14,462 nucleotides of DNA. It comes from Gemmataceae bacterium (GTDB lineage Bacteria > Planctomycetota > Planctomycetia > Gemmatales > Gemmataceae). Position numbers and translations under genes: made by a program. Where the stretch lies: contig SIAL01000039.1 in assembly GCA_009691815.1 (NCBI GenBank), positions 1-14,462 of the forward strand, read 5' to 3'. The notes under the pieces are model-generated. The model ran no database searches. It was given only the letters and a program-made list of their open reading frames with translations, and was not told the origin of the DNA. This document shows positions 6,667 to 14,462 of the stretch, in pieces; within the stretch, counting starts at the first letter, position 1, and every line of letters starts with the position of its first letter.

Positions 6667-9600
6667 TCAATTGCCCCCAACCGGATCCAATGGGGCCAAT
6701 TTCAAATTCGGCGCGGCCGAGGGAGGAAGGGGTTTCGCAAGTTGGTTGGGCGAGCGAAGAATCCGTTCGATGTCGGCGTGGGCCAGGATAAAAATCTCTC
6801 CGGTGGGAGTTCTATCCGCGATGGCATAACGGCGAAGCGAACCCTCTTCCGTGGCGCCAATTTTGAGGACCCTGGTGCCGAATCGGCCACCGATTTCAAT
6901 GGTCGTTTCCGCGGGGTCCAAACCAAACAACTTGGAATCACCCCCCTTGTCGGCGACAAATCGTTCAAGGCGTAAGGCCGCAAAGGCACCCAAGGTATCA
7001 TTTACCGTTTCTGTCAAAGGCTTGATTTCGCCCTTACCAGCAATGGCCCAACCCTGATCTTTTCGGACGAGCATCACCACCTCGCCAGACCGGGATTGCC
7101 AGCGGACCGAGTCGATCGCCAAGGCATCGACCGCGGGTTCAAAGACATTGCGTTGGGAACGGATTTCGCCAAAAAGGCGTTCGGTAAGAGTTGCCTCTAA
7201 AAGGAATACCGGATCTTTGCCGGCAAGCTTGGCATGGACCCTACCGTCAGCCAAACGGGTCCCCAGTTGCAGTTCAAGCACCGATTTGTTGCCAAGAGTC
7301 AAGATCCACTGGAACAGCGATTTGTCCAGACCCATTTCCTTGAGCTTTTCTGGAGCTACTTTATCGGAAACCCACTCGGAAACACGCAATTTGGCAAGCT
7401 GAGAGGTCATTTGGCTAAGTGCGTCAGAATCTACCTCGCTGTTGCCCGGGGTTATCATTTTCCAAAAGGGTCCCTGCCTTTGCAAGGTTACATTGCGGGG
7501 ACCTCGGACCAGCTTGGCGCCATCAATGGCGGCAATGGGACCGCTCAACGCCGCCAAGGAACGATCCTTAAACCAAATAGGTCGTGGGGAAAGGGCCAAG
7601 GTCAGCCTTTCGGAAAGTCGGCCAACCGAACCAGAGCCCTCCAGTCGTGCCAGACGGCCATTTTGATCATCCTTTCCGATTTGGATTTTTAATAACAACG
7701 GTTTTTCATTGCTCCCCTTGGTCTCCAATTCAACAAGTCCTTGCGTGGGATCAAAACCAAGGGCCTTGGCATCGGTGGGTTGGAAAGCAACAATCTGTTC
7801 GGACCGAAGCCTTGCCACATCGGCCAGCCAATCGTTGATGACGGCGGTGTCCGCGACAAACGCCACCGGTTTGGTCTGTTTCCACAATTCGCCCTCGCGA
7901 ACCAGTTCAATCGTTTCCTGACCACGGGAAATGCGGATTTTGTAGACGGGATTAGGGTCCATTCGGACGAGGATTCTATCTACCAGGTCCAGAGGTTTTC
8001 GCTCTAGGGCTCGGACGATTTCAGGGCCAAGGACCATAATGCCGAGCCCTCCATCCAATCGGGCATGAACCGAGCCGGGCTCATCAAGGACCGGGTTGCC
8101 GATTTCTATCGAATGTTCTTCGATGCCGGTAGGATTTGTCGGCTTGGGAGCGCCGAGGGGTTGGTCGCCTGACTTTAGTTTTACAGTGACCTTGAGCCGT
8201 GGGACATCGAGCCCAAATGCTTTGAGATCGGCTTTTGTGCCATAATCAACAAATCGGCCTCCGCGAAGGTTAAATAGTGTGCCTAGTATGGTTGAAATGG
8301 CTTCGGTATCGGCGGGCATCTCCACCTTATTGGACCGAACCACCCAGCCACTTCCCACGCCTGTTTGAGCCCCACCCGTCTGCCGGGCCAATTCATGGCT
8401 AAGGTTGGCAGAAGTGAATGTAACGGATTCCACACGCGTGGTATCAATAGCAAGGGCCGCGTTTTCCAAAAGGCCAAGTGGCGCGGAGTCAATCGCTTTG
8501 GCAAGGTCGGCCGACAGGAGGAAAACCGGGGCTTGCCCGACAACCCTCGCCACGCGGGAGGCGCCTTTGACATCTCCGATTTCAAGGGTCAATTCGGGTT
8601 TATCCTTGCGAGCAAATACCACCTTGGTGGCTTTTGCGCCAAGGCCCATTTCCTTGCCCGGTTCCGTTTTTAGAGCCTCATAGGTCTCCACTTTTAGGCC
8701 CACCAAGCCACTCACAAGCGGATCGGCTTTGGCTGGGGCAAGATCGGTTTCGAACGGTTCTTTCAGTTTCCAAGTAGCCACAACAGGCAATTCGGGGGCG
8801 ACGGGCCCCGGGACTTTTTTGGTCAACAACACCGCCGACTTACCAGCGCGCAAAATCCTAAGGCTTACCAAATCTTCGCCGTTCAGGTTAAGCGGATTGC
8901 GAGGCAACCACGCCAATACAGGCCGCGAAACCTGCGTTTGCAGGTCTGCCGCAAGGGCGAAAATTTCCGGTCGGTTGTCGATCTTGGCAAAATAAGAGGG
9001 TTTGTCGGCAGCTTCGGGGGGTGCCCCAAGGCCAGCTGCGAAGGGTTCCTTTTTCACGGCAGGTCGGGCTTTTCCAATGCGAAGAATGGTTGTGGAGGCG
9101 GGTTTTCCCATTTCGGCAAGCGATAGGATTTCCACCCGAAGCGCATCCGCGCCTAGGCCAAATTCTTTCTCAAGGGTCGCCTTATCCGCGGAATCCCGAA
9201 CCCACTCAACCGCTTCTATGGAGCCAAGAGCGCTTACCAGTTGACCCGCAAGCAATTCATCGACAACGGCCTGGGTCGGGGTCGTAATCCTCCAGAGGTC
9301 CTTTTCCTTTAGCAGGGTAATGGGCTCCTTGGCGCCTTGTCCAAAAAGCCGAATGGTATGCACCGAAGCGGCGGCGGGGGTGGAAATTATCCGCTCTCGA
9401 TAGGCCATGGACCCTCGGGTGGCGGCGGCAAAGATCGAATCCTCAACCTCGTTGAGGCGATTAATGCCGACAACTGTTTGCGCTATTTTTTTGTCTTTTT
9501 CATTGCGCCTTCCCAATTGGATTTCCATGGTTCGTTCCCGACTGGGGCGGTTTCCGGCCGCGTCTTTGGGCCAAAGTGGGGCAACTTCTTTCACCGTCAG

Positions 9601-10959
9601 GCGCAGTGTTGCCAAGGGCTTATCCAAACCAACGGCCTTCCGTTTTTCCGGTGTGGCGGGAACCTGAATGTCTTTATCTCTTGCTTCGAGCCCCGCAAGG
9701 CGTGTGAGCAAGTCGGTAATTTTGGAGGGGTCGGCGGGGGAGTTTGGTTGGCCGGGGCGTTCCACCACCCAAGCATTGTCAATTTTGGCGAGGGCAAAAG
9801 AGGTTTGCCCGGGAAGATCGACGGCAACCTTGATGGCATCGGCGGGAACAAAACGATTGGTCTGGGGGTCACGAAGCACATCGGTTGGGACAAAAATATC
9901 ATTCAACCCGGCGGCGCGGACCTCAAAAACTTGGGGATTGTCACCTAACTTGGCAAAGCGAAAATCTTCAGAGGCGGTTTCTTCGCCGCCCGGGAATCCG
10001 GGTGGTGCCCCGGGGGGTGGTTGGCGCATTTTTTTATAGGTGCGAGACCGGGATACATTGCCAATGCGAAGCACACTTGTCACGCCGTTGTCTAAAACAA
10101 CGCGGACTGTTTTTTCAGGTTTGTCCAACCCTGTTTTGGCCGCAGGGGCTTCTTCGGTGTTATAAAACCGTTCCGCCCAGATATCGGGAACAGCAGCCAA
10201 AAGAGCATCCCCCGCAGTCGGGTTGATATTGTCTTGACCAAAGGGTTCAAGAAGAGTCCATTGCGGGAAGGGACCCTCTCCTTTTCGAACCAAGCGAATT
10301 TTTTCCGCCGAGGTCTGTTCCAAGATCAATTCTTTGGCGGCAAGTTGTTCTTTGCGGAGGGGGTCACCGGGCCGAGGCACCCCGGCATCGGGATCACGGG
10401 GAGGTTTGGTTCCCACAAACAATCGCCTTTGACGGTAGTAGTCCAAAGGTCGGCTAAGTTGATCAATCAGGCCAGGTGCCAAGCGCCATGCTACCGGATC
10501 ATCGTTGATACGGGCATAGGTCGCCAAGGAAAATCGGTTGGACCCGGCGTCGGGGGCGGGTTGGCCGAGGGAAATCTTAAGAATGCTGTCGCCATCACGG
10601 CGGGTAAGTTCCGCGATGATCGCGGGTTTTTCAAGGCCCAGATCCTTCCATTGGGACGGAGAGTTAATGGACTGAGGTTCAAAACGGGAATCGGATAGAG
10701 AAAGCGTCCTAGCCAGCTCACGGGCCTCCAACAGCCGAACAGGCCAGTTTCCCGGCAGGGTCCATTCGCCCGGTTTTTGGGATTCCAGAACGATTTCCCG
10801 TTCGCCGAAAGTCAGGCGAATTTTTTTGATTTGATCCACCGGGACGCTCAAAGGCTGTGTTGCCACACGACCTGAACTTTTTTCTTTGACGAGGACCCAG
10901 CCAAGGCCAAAGGTGGCCAAGGCAAGGAGGGCGAGGGCGACGGGTCTTCCCCAATTCAT
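6667..10959 (-). CDS. Giant membrane-anchored protein made of about nine DUF4340-type repeats
   Basis: I place the start at ATG 10959 (1430 residues) because GGAG lies 8 nt upstream. The frame is open 8 codons further to a TTG at 10983, but that has no ribosome binding site. A single N-terminal membrane segment (about residues 4-24) leaves the rest outside the cytoplasm. The remainder repeats a unit of about 130-170 residues roughly nine times, beginning near residues 42, 217, 373, 530, 695, 839, 996, 1140 and 1276. Each unit runs: an IxxIRL-like strand, a Trp in W-x-L/I-x-x-P, a helix, a G-L/F-D-x-P turn, then an L-x-I-G strand and usually a Y/H-A-R/K strand with VFxL. This is the DUF4340 pattern, whose members usually carry far fewer units. 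The family is commonly found beside GldG-like proteins, as here, 42 nt after that gene. The molecular role is unknown; a periplasmic partner or scaffold for the transporter is inference. Confidence 0.85.
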   Translation of the reverse strand: MNWGRPVALALLALATFGLGWVLVKEKSSGRVATQPLSVPVDQIKKIRLTFGEREIVLESQKPGEWTLPGNWPVRLLEARELARTLSLSDSRFEPQSINSPSQWKDLGLEKPAIIAELTRRDGDSILKISLGQPAPDAGSNRFSLATYARINDDPVAWRLAPGLIDQLSRPLDYYRQRRLFVGTKPPRDPDAGVPRPGDPLRKEQLAAKELILEQTSAEKIRLVRKGEGPFPQWTLLEPFGQDNINPTAGDALLAAVPDIWAERFYNTEEAPAAKTGLDKPEKTVRVVLDNGVTSVLRIGNVSRSRTYKKMRQPPPGAPPGFPGGEETASEDFRFAKLGDNPQVFEVRAAGLNDIFVPTDVLRDPQTNRFVPADAIKVAVDLPGQTSFALAKIDNAWVVERPGQPNSPADPSKITDLLTRLAGLEARDKDIQVPATPEKRKAVGLDKPLATLRLTVKEVAPLWPKDAAGNRPSRERTMEIQLGRRNEKDKKIAQTVVGINRLNEVEDSIFAAATRGSMAYRERIISTPAAASVHTIRLFGQGAKEPITLLKEKDLWRITTPTQAVVDELLAGQLVSALGSIEAVEWVRDSADKATLEKEFGLGADALRVEILSLAEMGKPASTTILRIGKARPAVKKEPFAAGLGAPPEAADKPSYFAKIDNRPEIFALAADLQTQVSRPVLAWLPRNPLNLNGEDLVSLRILRAGKSAVLLTKKVPGPVAPELPVVATWKLKEPFETDLAPAKADPLVSGLVGLKVETYEALKTEPGKEMGLGAKATKVVFARKDKPELTLEIGDVKGASRVARVVGQAPVFLLSADLAKAIDSAPLGLLENAALAIDTTRVESVTFTSANLSHELARQTGGAQTGVGSGWVVRSNKVEMPADTEAISTILGTLFNLRGGRFVDYGTKADLKAFGLDVPRLKVTVKLKSGDQPLGAPKPTNPTGIEEHSIEIGNPVLDEPGSVHARLDGGLGIMVLGPEIVRALERKPLDLVDRILVRMDPNPVYKIRISRGQETIELVREGELWKQTKPVAFVADTAVINDWLADVARLRSEQIVAFQPTDAKALGFDPTQGLVELETKGSNEKPLLLKIQIGKDDQNGRLARLEGSGSVGRLSERLTLALSPRPIWFKDRSLAALSGPIAAIDGAKLVRGPRNVTLQRQGPFWKMITPGNSEVDSDALSQMTSQLAKLRVSEWVSDKVAPEKLKEMGLDKSLFQWILTLGNKSVLELQLGTRLADGRVHAKLAGKDPVFLLEATLTERLFGEIRSQRNVFEPAVDALAIDSVRWQSRSGEVVMLVRKDQGWAIAGKGEIKPLTETVNDTLGAFAALRLERFVADKGGDSKLFGLDPAETTIEIGGRFGTRVLKIGATEEGSLRRYAIADRTPTGEIFILAHADIERILRSPNQLAKPLPPSAAPNLKLAPLDPVGGN
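9961..10032 (-). other. Proline/glycine-rich insertion in the second DUF4340 unit
   Basis: Between the LRIGNVSRS strand and the FRFAKLGDN strand of the second unit, a low-complexity segment rich in Pro and Gly (PPPGAPPGFPGGEE) is inserted, at about residues 311-333. The other units show no comparable Pro/Gly-rich insert here. It is probably a flexible exposed loop. Confidence 0.5.
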
Positions 10960-10967
10960 AACAGTTG

Positions 10968-10971
10968 CTCC
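10968..10971 (-). promoter_or_regulatory. Ribosome binding site deciding the start of the DUF4340 gene
   Basis: GGAG on the minus strand is 8 nt before ATG 10959. It favours this start over the in-frame TTG at 10983, and the protein then begins MNWGRPVAL, directly entering the membrane anchor. Confidence 0.6.
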
Positions 10972-11001
10972 AAAATGCACCAAGAGAATCGCGAAAGGAG
11001 G

Positions 11002-13545
11002 TTATCTAAGTCGTCTTGTCAACAAGACGACCACACCCGCGAATGCAAAAAACACTGGTAAGCCAAGTTCCATTCCCCAACGCCACAAGTCGCGCCGGGA
11101 TTCCCCCATTTCGATCCTCGGAAAGGTCCAGGGTTCGCTGGGCCGGGCGAGTGAATCGTCCCGACCGATCAGCCAGTTGATTGTGTCAAGGGCCAAGCGT
11201 TCCCGGCCCGGGCCAAGATCGGGGCCCACCAAAAACCACGATTCGCCCAAAACGCCCATGCGCACGGTCCCGGGATTTCTCTCCCCGGGGCCAAACCATG
11301 TGGCGGGTAGGGTAGCTTCGACGGCGGCACCCACAGGGAAAGGGCCTCGACGACGCGATTCAAGCGTCCCTTTTGAGGGATCGTCCTTGCCATCCTTGGA
11401 AGCCTCAAACGAGGGGACTCGGTCGGCCGTTGGGAATGGCCTGTCCTCGTTCCATGAATCGGCCGAGGTCATAAGGATGTCGGGGTCAAACGCGATCGGC
11501 TTGGCGTTTTCGGCGGCTTCGAAATAAATTGGCCTAGGATGGCGCATGCGGATCTGAGGATTTTTATCCTTCCCAAGACTGCGGGCGGCAAGTTCTTGAC
11601 TGGCCCGTATGGGATGGGGAGGTAGGCTTTTATCCCCAATATATTTTGGGGTCATTCCAGGGGGGCGACCAATTCCTGAAATCCAATTGCTTAAAAGGGG
11701 CGGCACCTGAACACCGGTTCCCCCCGTTAGCACCCCGCCCATTTGCTCGCCAAAAGCCTCGGCTTCGACATCAAACAGCACGGTCTGTTTTCCAAGCCGG
11801 AAACCGACCTCGGTAAGCAGATTATCAATGCCATCCGGGGTGGCAAATCCGGGAGGGGGTGGGCCACCCTCCGGCTGATCGTTGGTCGGACCCGACGCCA
11901 CGAGAAGTGGCCTGCCGCGCTTGAGGAAATTTTTCACCGCGGCCACTTGCTCGCCGTCGAGGCTGTGCAACCAACCGGGCAGGTTTCTGTCGTCGGTGAT
12001 CACATCATTCAGGGTTGGCCTTGGAAGAATTAGGAGATCCACATCTGCCAAAAGGTAGGAGAGTTTGCCCTGCAAATCGCTCATGCGACGCTGTTCGGCA
12101 ACGGCATCTTCGTCGATTGTGAGGCGTTCTTTGGCCACCTCTTCGGTAAGTTTTTGATCGCGTTTGGCCGCATCGACCAAGGCTTCAAGGGCATAGTCAA
12201 ACTCCTCGATCTGGGCGGTGCGATTGATCTCGGTTAGTTTTCTGCCACGAAGGACTTGGGCATAGGCTTTTTCCAACTCGGGCAAGGATTTTTCTTTCCA
12301 AAGTTGACGGATCTCTTTAACCTGTTTCTCGGCGGTTTGTCGGTTCTTAAGGGCAACCTGAAGGCGTTGTTGGCGCGCTTCGATCCGGTCCAGGCGGCTC
12401 TCGTCAAAAGTATAGACAACCGGCGATGCCGGGCGGGAACGGATCTTCTTGAGGACCAGATCGCGAACTTCAAAGCCCCGTTCCGTGAGGGCCTTGCGCA
12501 ACCCGGCAAGGCCATAGGCATCCACACCCTTGGTGGAAAGCCACTCATCAACCACACCAATGGCAATGCGGGGCGGCCTTTCTTGAAGGTTTAAGAGCCT
12601 TCGAACAAAGGGGGCGGCTCCGGGAGGCCCGGTCTCCAAACTGTTTTCCCCGGGAATGCCTTGGGGCAAAAGCACCAGATTTCCTCGGTTGTGGTCCGCC
12701 TCTTGACTGGCGGTTTTGTCGAGGCGCAAAAACTCCGCAAACCCAAGTTGCTGAAGAAACTCAACGGGTTTGCCTTCTGAATCTTTGCCACCCATGGCGT
12801 GAAAGAAAATGCTGTTTTCCGGGGCAATCTCTATCGCCTGGCGCAGTTTTGGGGCCAAGGCGGTTACGCTTCCCAACCGTTTTTCGTAATCTTCGTCCTC
12901 GACATCGAGGATGTCCACTTTGAGCGAACCCGGGCCAGCTTCGCGAAGGAGTCGAGCAAGGTCGTGAACCTTTTCGACAATTTTTCGCTCGGCGGCAAGG
13001 TCCCATCTATCGGGTCGGTCGGATAGCCCGGCAAGGGTGCGGTGTCGTTGCAGTACAACAACCCGGGTGTCCCCCTGAAGGCGTGAAAGGGGACCGGCCA
13101 AAACAGAGGGAAGGGTAAACAATTGATCGCGGGTGCCATCGTGGCGGTTATGAAACTCAAACCCGATCCAGTTGATTCCGCCAAGGATTGCAAGGGCAAA
13201 CCCCAATTCCAAAACGCGGGGCAATCCTTGGCCTCTTCGGCCAATCAAGGATTGAAAAAAGCCACGAATCATCTCAACGGAAAGGGCCAATCCAGAGACG
13301 GCCAGTCCCGCGATCAGGACCTTTGCCACGGTACTGGTTGCTTCCCCGGTTAGTAGTTTTACCAAGCTGGTTCGGGCGGTCTCAAAGGCCTGGCCCAAAT
13401 CGGCAGGGTTCAACACGACCACCGAGGCGCTGGCGGTCAATAACCCCGCCATTCCAAGGATGCGCAATACAAACAACAACCGGCCAGACCAGCGACCCGA
13501 AAGCATTCGGTGGTCCCGCTTGCGGGGTTTCTTGTTTAGCTCCAT
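11002..13545 (-). CDS. GldG-like auxiliary component of an ABC transport system, with inserted coiled coil
   Basis: I choose ATG 13545 (847 residues, MELNKKPRKRD) because GGAGG sits 7 nt upstream and the start overlaps the permease stop by 10 nt. The in-frame start 13 codons earlier would overlap more and lacks this signal. Membrane segments are seen near residues 23-45, 73-92 and 111-130, with another at the very C-terminus (826-843), followed by RRLR. After the third segment comes NRHDGTRDQLFTLP, the counterpart of the 'R.DLT..K.YSLS' stretch typical of GldG proteins, then a large extracytoplasmic part. Residues about 382-497 are charged and heptad-like, rich in K, E, R, Q and L, and predict a coiled coil. 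LLADVDLLILPRP and a FLKRGRPLLVASGP segment follow, as in the family's class-I-amidotransferase-like region. GldG was named in gliding Bacteroidota, but homologues occur widely without gliding. The role here is inferred to be partner of the adjoining permease. Confidence 0.82.
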   Translation of the reverse strand: MELNKKPRKRDHRMLSGRWSGRLLFVLRILGMAGLLTASASVVVLNPADLGQAFETARTSLVKLLTGEATSTVAKVLIAGLAVSGLALSVEMIRGFFQSLIGRRGQGLPRVLELGFALAILGGINWIGFEFHNRHDGTRDQLFTLPSVLAGPLSRLQGDTRVVVLQRHRTLAGLSDRPDRWDLAAERKIVEKVHDLARLLREAGPGSLKVDILDVEDEDYEKRLGSVTALAPKLRQAIEIAPENSIFFHAMGGKDSEGKPVEFLQQLGFAEFLRLDKTASQEADHNRGNLVLLPQGIPGENSLETGPPGAAPFVRRLLNLQERPPRIAIGVVDEWLSTKGVDAYGLAGLRKALTERGFEVRDLVLKKIRSRPASPVVYTFDESRLDRIEARQQRLQVALKNRQTAEKQVKEIRQLWKEKSLPELEKAYAQVLRGRKLTEINRTAQIEEFDYALEALVDAAKRDQKLTEEVAKERLTIDEDAVAEQRRMSDLQGKLSYLLADVDLLILPRPTLNDVITDDRNLPGWLHSLDGEQVAAVKNFLKRGRPLLVASGPTNDQPEGGPPPPGFATPDGIDNLLTEVGFRLGKQTVLFDVEAEAFGEQMGGVLTGGTGVQVPPLLSNWISGIGRPPGMTPKYIGDKSLPPHPIRASQELAARSLGKDKNPQIRMRHPRPIYFEAAENAKPIAFDPDILMTSADSWNEDRPFPTADRVPSFEASKDGKDDPSKGTLESRRRGPFPVGAAVEATLPATWFGPGERNPGTVRMGVLGESWFLVGPDLGPGRERLALDTINWLIGRDDSLARPSEPWTFPRIEMGESRRDLWRWGMELGLPVFFAFAGVVVLLTRRLR
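12055..12402 (-). other. Coiled-coil coding segment inside the GldG-like gene
   Basis: About 115 residues (382-497) with alternating hydrophobic and charged residues, for example IEARQQRLQVALKNRQ, EKQVKEIRQLWKEK and LTEEVAKERLTIDED. The segment lies between the two globular halves of the extracytoplasmic region and could extend as a stalk or mediate oligomerisation. Confidence 0.6.
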
Positions 13546-14462
13546 CGCCTTGCCTCCACACCACGAACCGTCATTAACAGGCAAAACGCTGTGACACTTG
13601 CGTAAAGCACCAAGGGACGACTATCGAGGATTCCCCGTCCAAAAAGCTGATCCATATGAACGGGAACGCTTAGGTATTGGACCCAAGGCCCAAGGTTTGC
13701 CCCGCCGGGTTGGGTGCCAATAAACCCCGCCATGATGAAAGGCAACCCAATGGCCAAAGCAACCACGGCACTCACCAGTTGGTCGCGCACCATGCTGCTG
13801 ACAAGGATGCCAATGGAAAGGAACATGGCCCCGGAGGCAAACATTCCCACATAAAGGCTAAGAGCGGGAAAAGGATCCACCACCGAGGTAACCTCAACAA
13901 GGTGAGGGCCCTTGGCACTGAAATGGACAAAGCCTCCCCAAAGGGAGAGCCCAACCCCCACGCCAAGGATGAAAAGCCCGATTAGGCGGGTGGTGGTGCC
14001 CACCGGAAACAGGAGGACAATCAAACCCAGTAGGGTCATGACTAGGCCAATGAGGACTCCCAACGAGGCAGGGTCTGTGGGCAAGGAAGTGGGAAACACC
14101 GCCTTTACCCCCAAAAGGGCGGGCAAATAGAGTAAAGTGGGCAGCCATAGCACCGTGTAAAAGGCCAGACAGCCGACGAATTTTGCCAACACCAATTGCC
14201 AGTCCCTAAGCGGGCTGGTCATGAGTAGCTCTAGGGTTCCCGAGGCCCGTTCCTCGGCGAAAAGGCGCATGGTCAAAAGGGGTGCCAAGGCGGCAAAAAC
14301 GACCCAAAAACGCTGGTCGGCAAAAAGGGCTCGCACCGGCCACTCTACTCCACGAGGCCCGTTGGCGGTAAGGTTGTCAAGGACCCCGGCGAAGAGGACC
14401 CCGGTCACGCCCAAAAACACCACCATCACCACATAAGCAATTGGGGAGGTAAAATAGGCGAC
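13536..14462 (-). CDS. GldF-like ABC-2 type permease (5' end missing at window edge)
   Basis: The frame is open to the last base of the window, so the gene starts beyond it; 308 residues are visible. The codons before the first GTG read VAYFTSPIAYVV, the characteristic beginning region of GldF/ABC-2 permeases, which normally lies some residues after the true start. Six or so membrane segments are apparent. The segment after the first reads LLTMRLFAEERASGTLELL, then TSPLRDWQLVLAKF: the conserved cytoplasmic coupling region of this family, which contacts the ATPase. The C-terminal RGILDSRPLVLYASVTAF and VEARRW ending is also typical. The protein should form the channel or extruding part of an ABC transporter, with the ATPase gene expected upstream and out of view. 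Its TAA stop overlaps the start of the GldG-like gene by 10 nt, indicating translational coupling. The transported substrate is unknown. Confidence 0.88.
   Translation of the reverse strand, partial: VAYFTSPIAYVVMVVFLGVTGVLFAGVLDNLTANGPRGVEWPVRALFADQRFWVVFAALAPLLTMRLFAEERASGTLELLMTSPLRDWQLVLAKFVGCLAFYTVLWLPTLLYLPALLGVKAVFPTSLPTDPASLGVLIGLVMTLLGLIVLLFPVGTTTRLIGLFILGVGVGLSLWGGFVHFSAKGPHLVEVTSVVDPFPALSLYVGMFASGAMFLSIGILVSSMVRDQLVSAVVALAIGLPFIMAGFIGTQPGGANLGPWVQYLSVPVHMDQLFGRGILDSRPLVLYASVTAFCLLMTVRGVEARRWS
13553..13557 (-). promoter_or_regulatory. Ribosome binding site of the GldG-like gene, inside the permease 3' end
   Basis: GGAGG on the minus strand, 7 nt before ATG 13545, is embedded in the last codons of the permease gene. 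It fixes the start and couples the two reading frames. Confidence 0.7.

Noticed and set aside
6629..6680. Possible sigma-70-like promoter (TTGAGT, 17-base spacer, TCAAAT) before the first glycosidase-like gene
   Set aside because: Each box matches only 4 of 6 consensus bases and the -10 falls inside the hairpin; such matches are common by chance.
9337..9948. 203-residue plus-strand open frame rich in glycine at its start
   Set aside because: It is antisense to the DUF4340 repeats, whose frame is strongly supported; the glycine runs only mirror the Pro and Ala codons of that gene.
10960..10983. TTG start at 10983 for the DUF4340 gene
   Set aside because: There is no ribosome binding site before the TTG, while ATG 10959 has GGAG at 8 nt and places the membrane anchor at the N-terminus.
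10886..11527. 213-residue plus-strand open frame across the GldG-like 3' end and the gap
   Set aside because: It is antisense to two well-supported genes, is basic and low-complexity in character (rich in R, S, P, G), and shows no domain. It fits a codon-bias shadow.

Overview
All six protein-coding genes in this window lie on the minus strand, so transcription runs from high to low coordinates. Gaps are short (10-nt overlap, then 42, 58, 32 and 19 nt), which makes the window look like one or two operons. Base composition looks moderate (roughly 50-55% GC by eye). A GldF/GldG-type ABC transporter next to a very long DUF4340 protein, followed by secreted glycosidase-like and esterase-like proteins, is an arrangement I associate with Planctomycetota (Gemmata relatives are plausible). 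This is an inference from gene content; the window holds no rRNA or other marker gene.

Region 1 (about 6667-14462) is an ABC-type membrane system. It starts with the 3' part of a GldF-like ABC-2 permease, whose 5' end lies beyond the right edge. This is translationally coupled to an 847-residue GldG-like membrane protein with a large extracytoplasmic region and an inserted coiled coil. A 1430-residue membrane-anchored protein follows, built from about nine tandem DUF4340-type units. The matching ATPase is not in the window; it would be expected just upstream, beyond base 14462. What this system moves or does is not known to me.

Region 2 (about 78-6608) is a carbohydrate-active cassette. Two paralogous exported proteins of 767 and 769 residues each combine a glycosidase-type TIM barrel, a beta-galactosidase-trimerisation-like domain and a C-terminal beta domain. 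They are followed by an exported alpha/beta-hydrolase with an intact Ser-Asp-His set and a probable C-terminal carbohydrate-binding-like jelly roll. The logical reading is that they cut and de-esterify an extracellular glycan, but the substrate cannot be read from the sequence.

The two regions are separated only by a 58-nt gap that holds a perfect 9-bp inverted repeat. Bases 1-77 are the only non-coding edge. They contain a T-run and an 18-base stretch that I recognise as identical to part of the E. coli lac promoter. I found no tRNA, rRNA, CRISPR array, transposase or insertion-sequence ends. Several long plus-strand open frames are antisense shadows of these genes and are not annotated.
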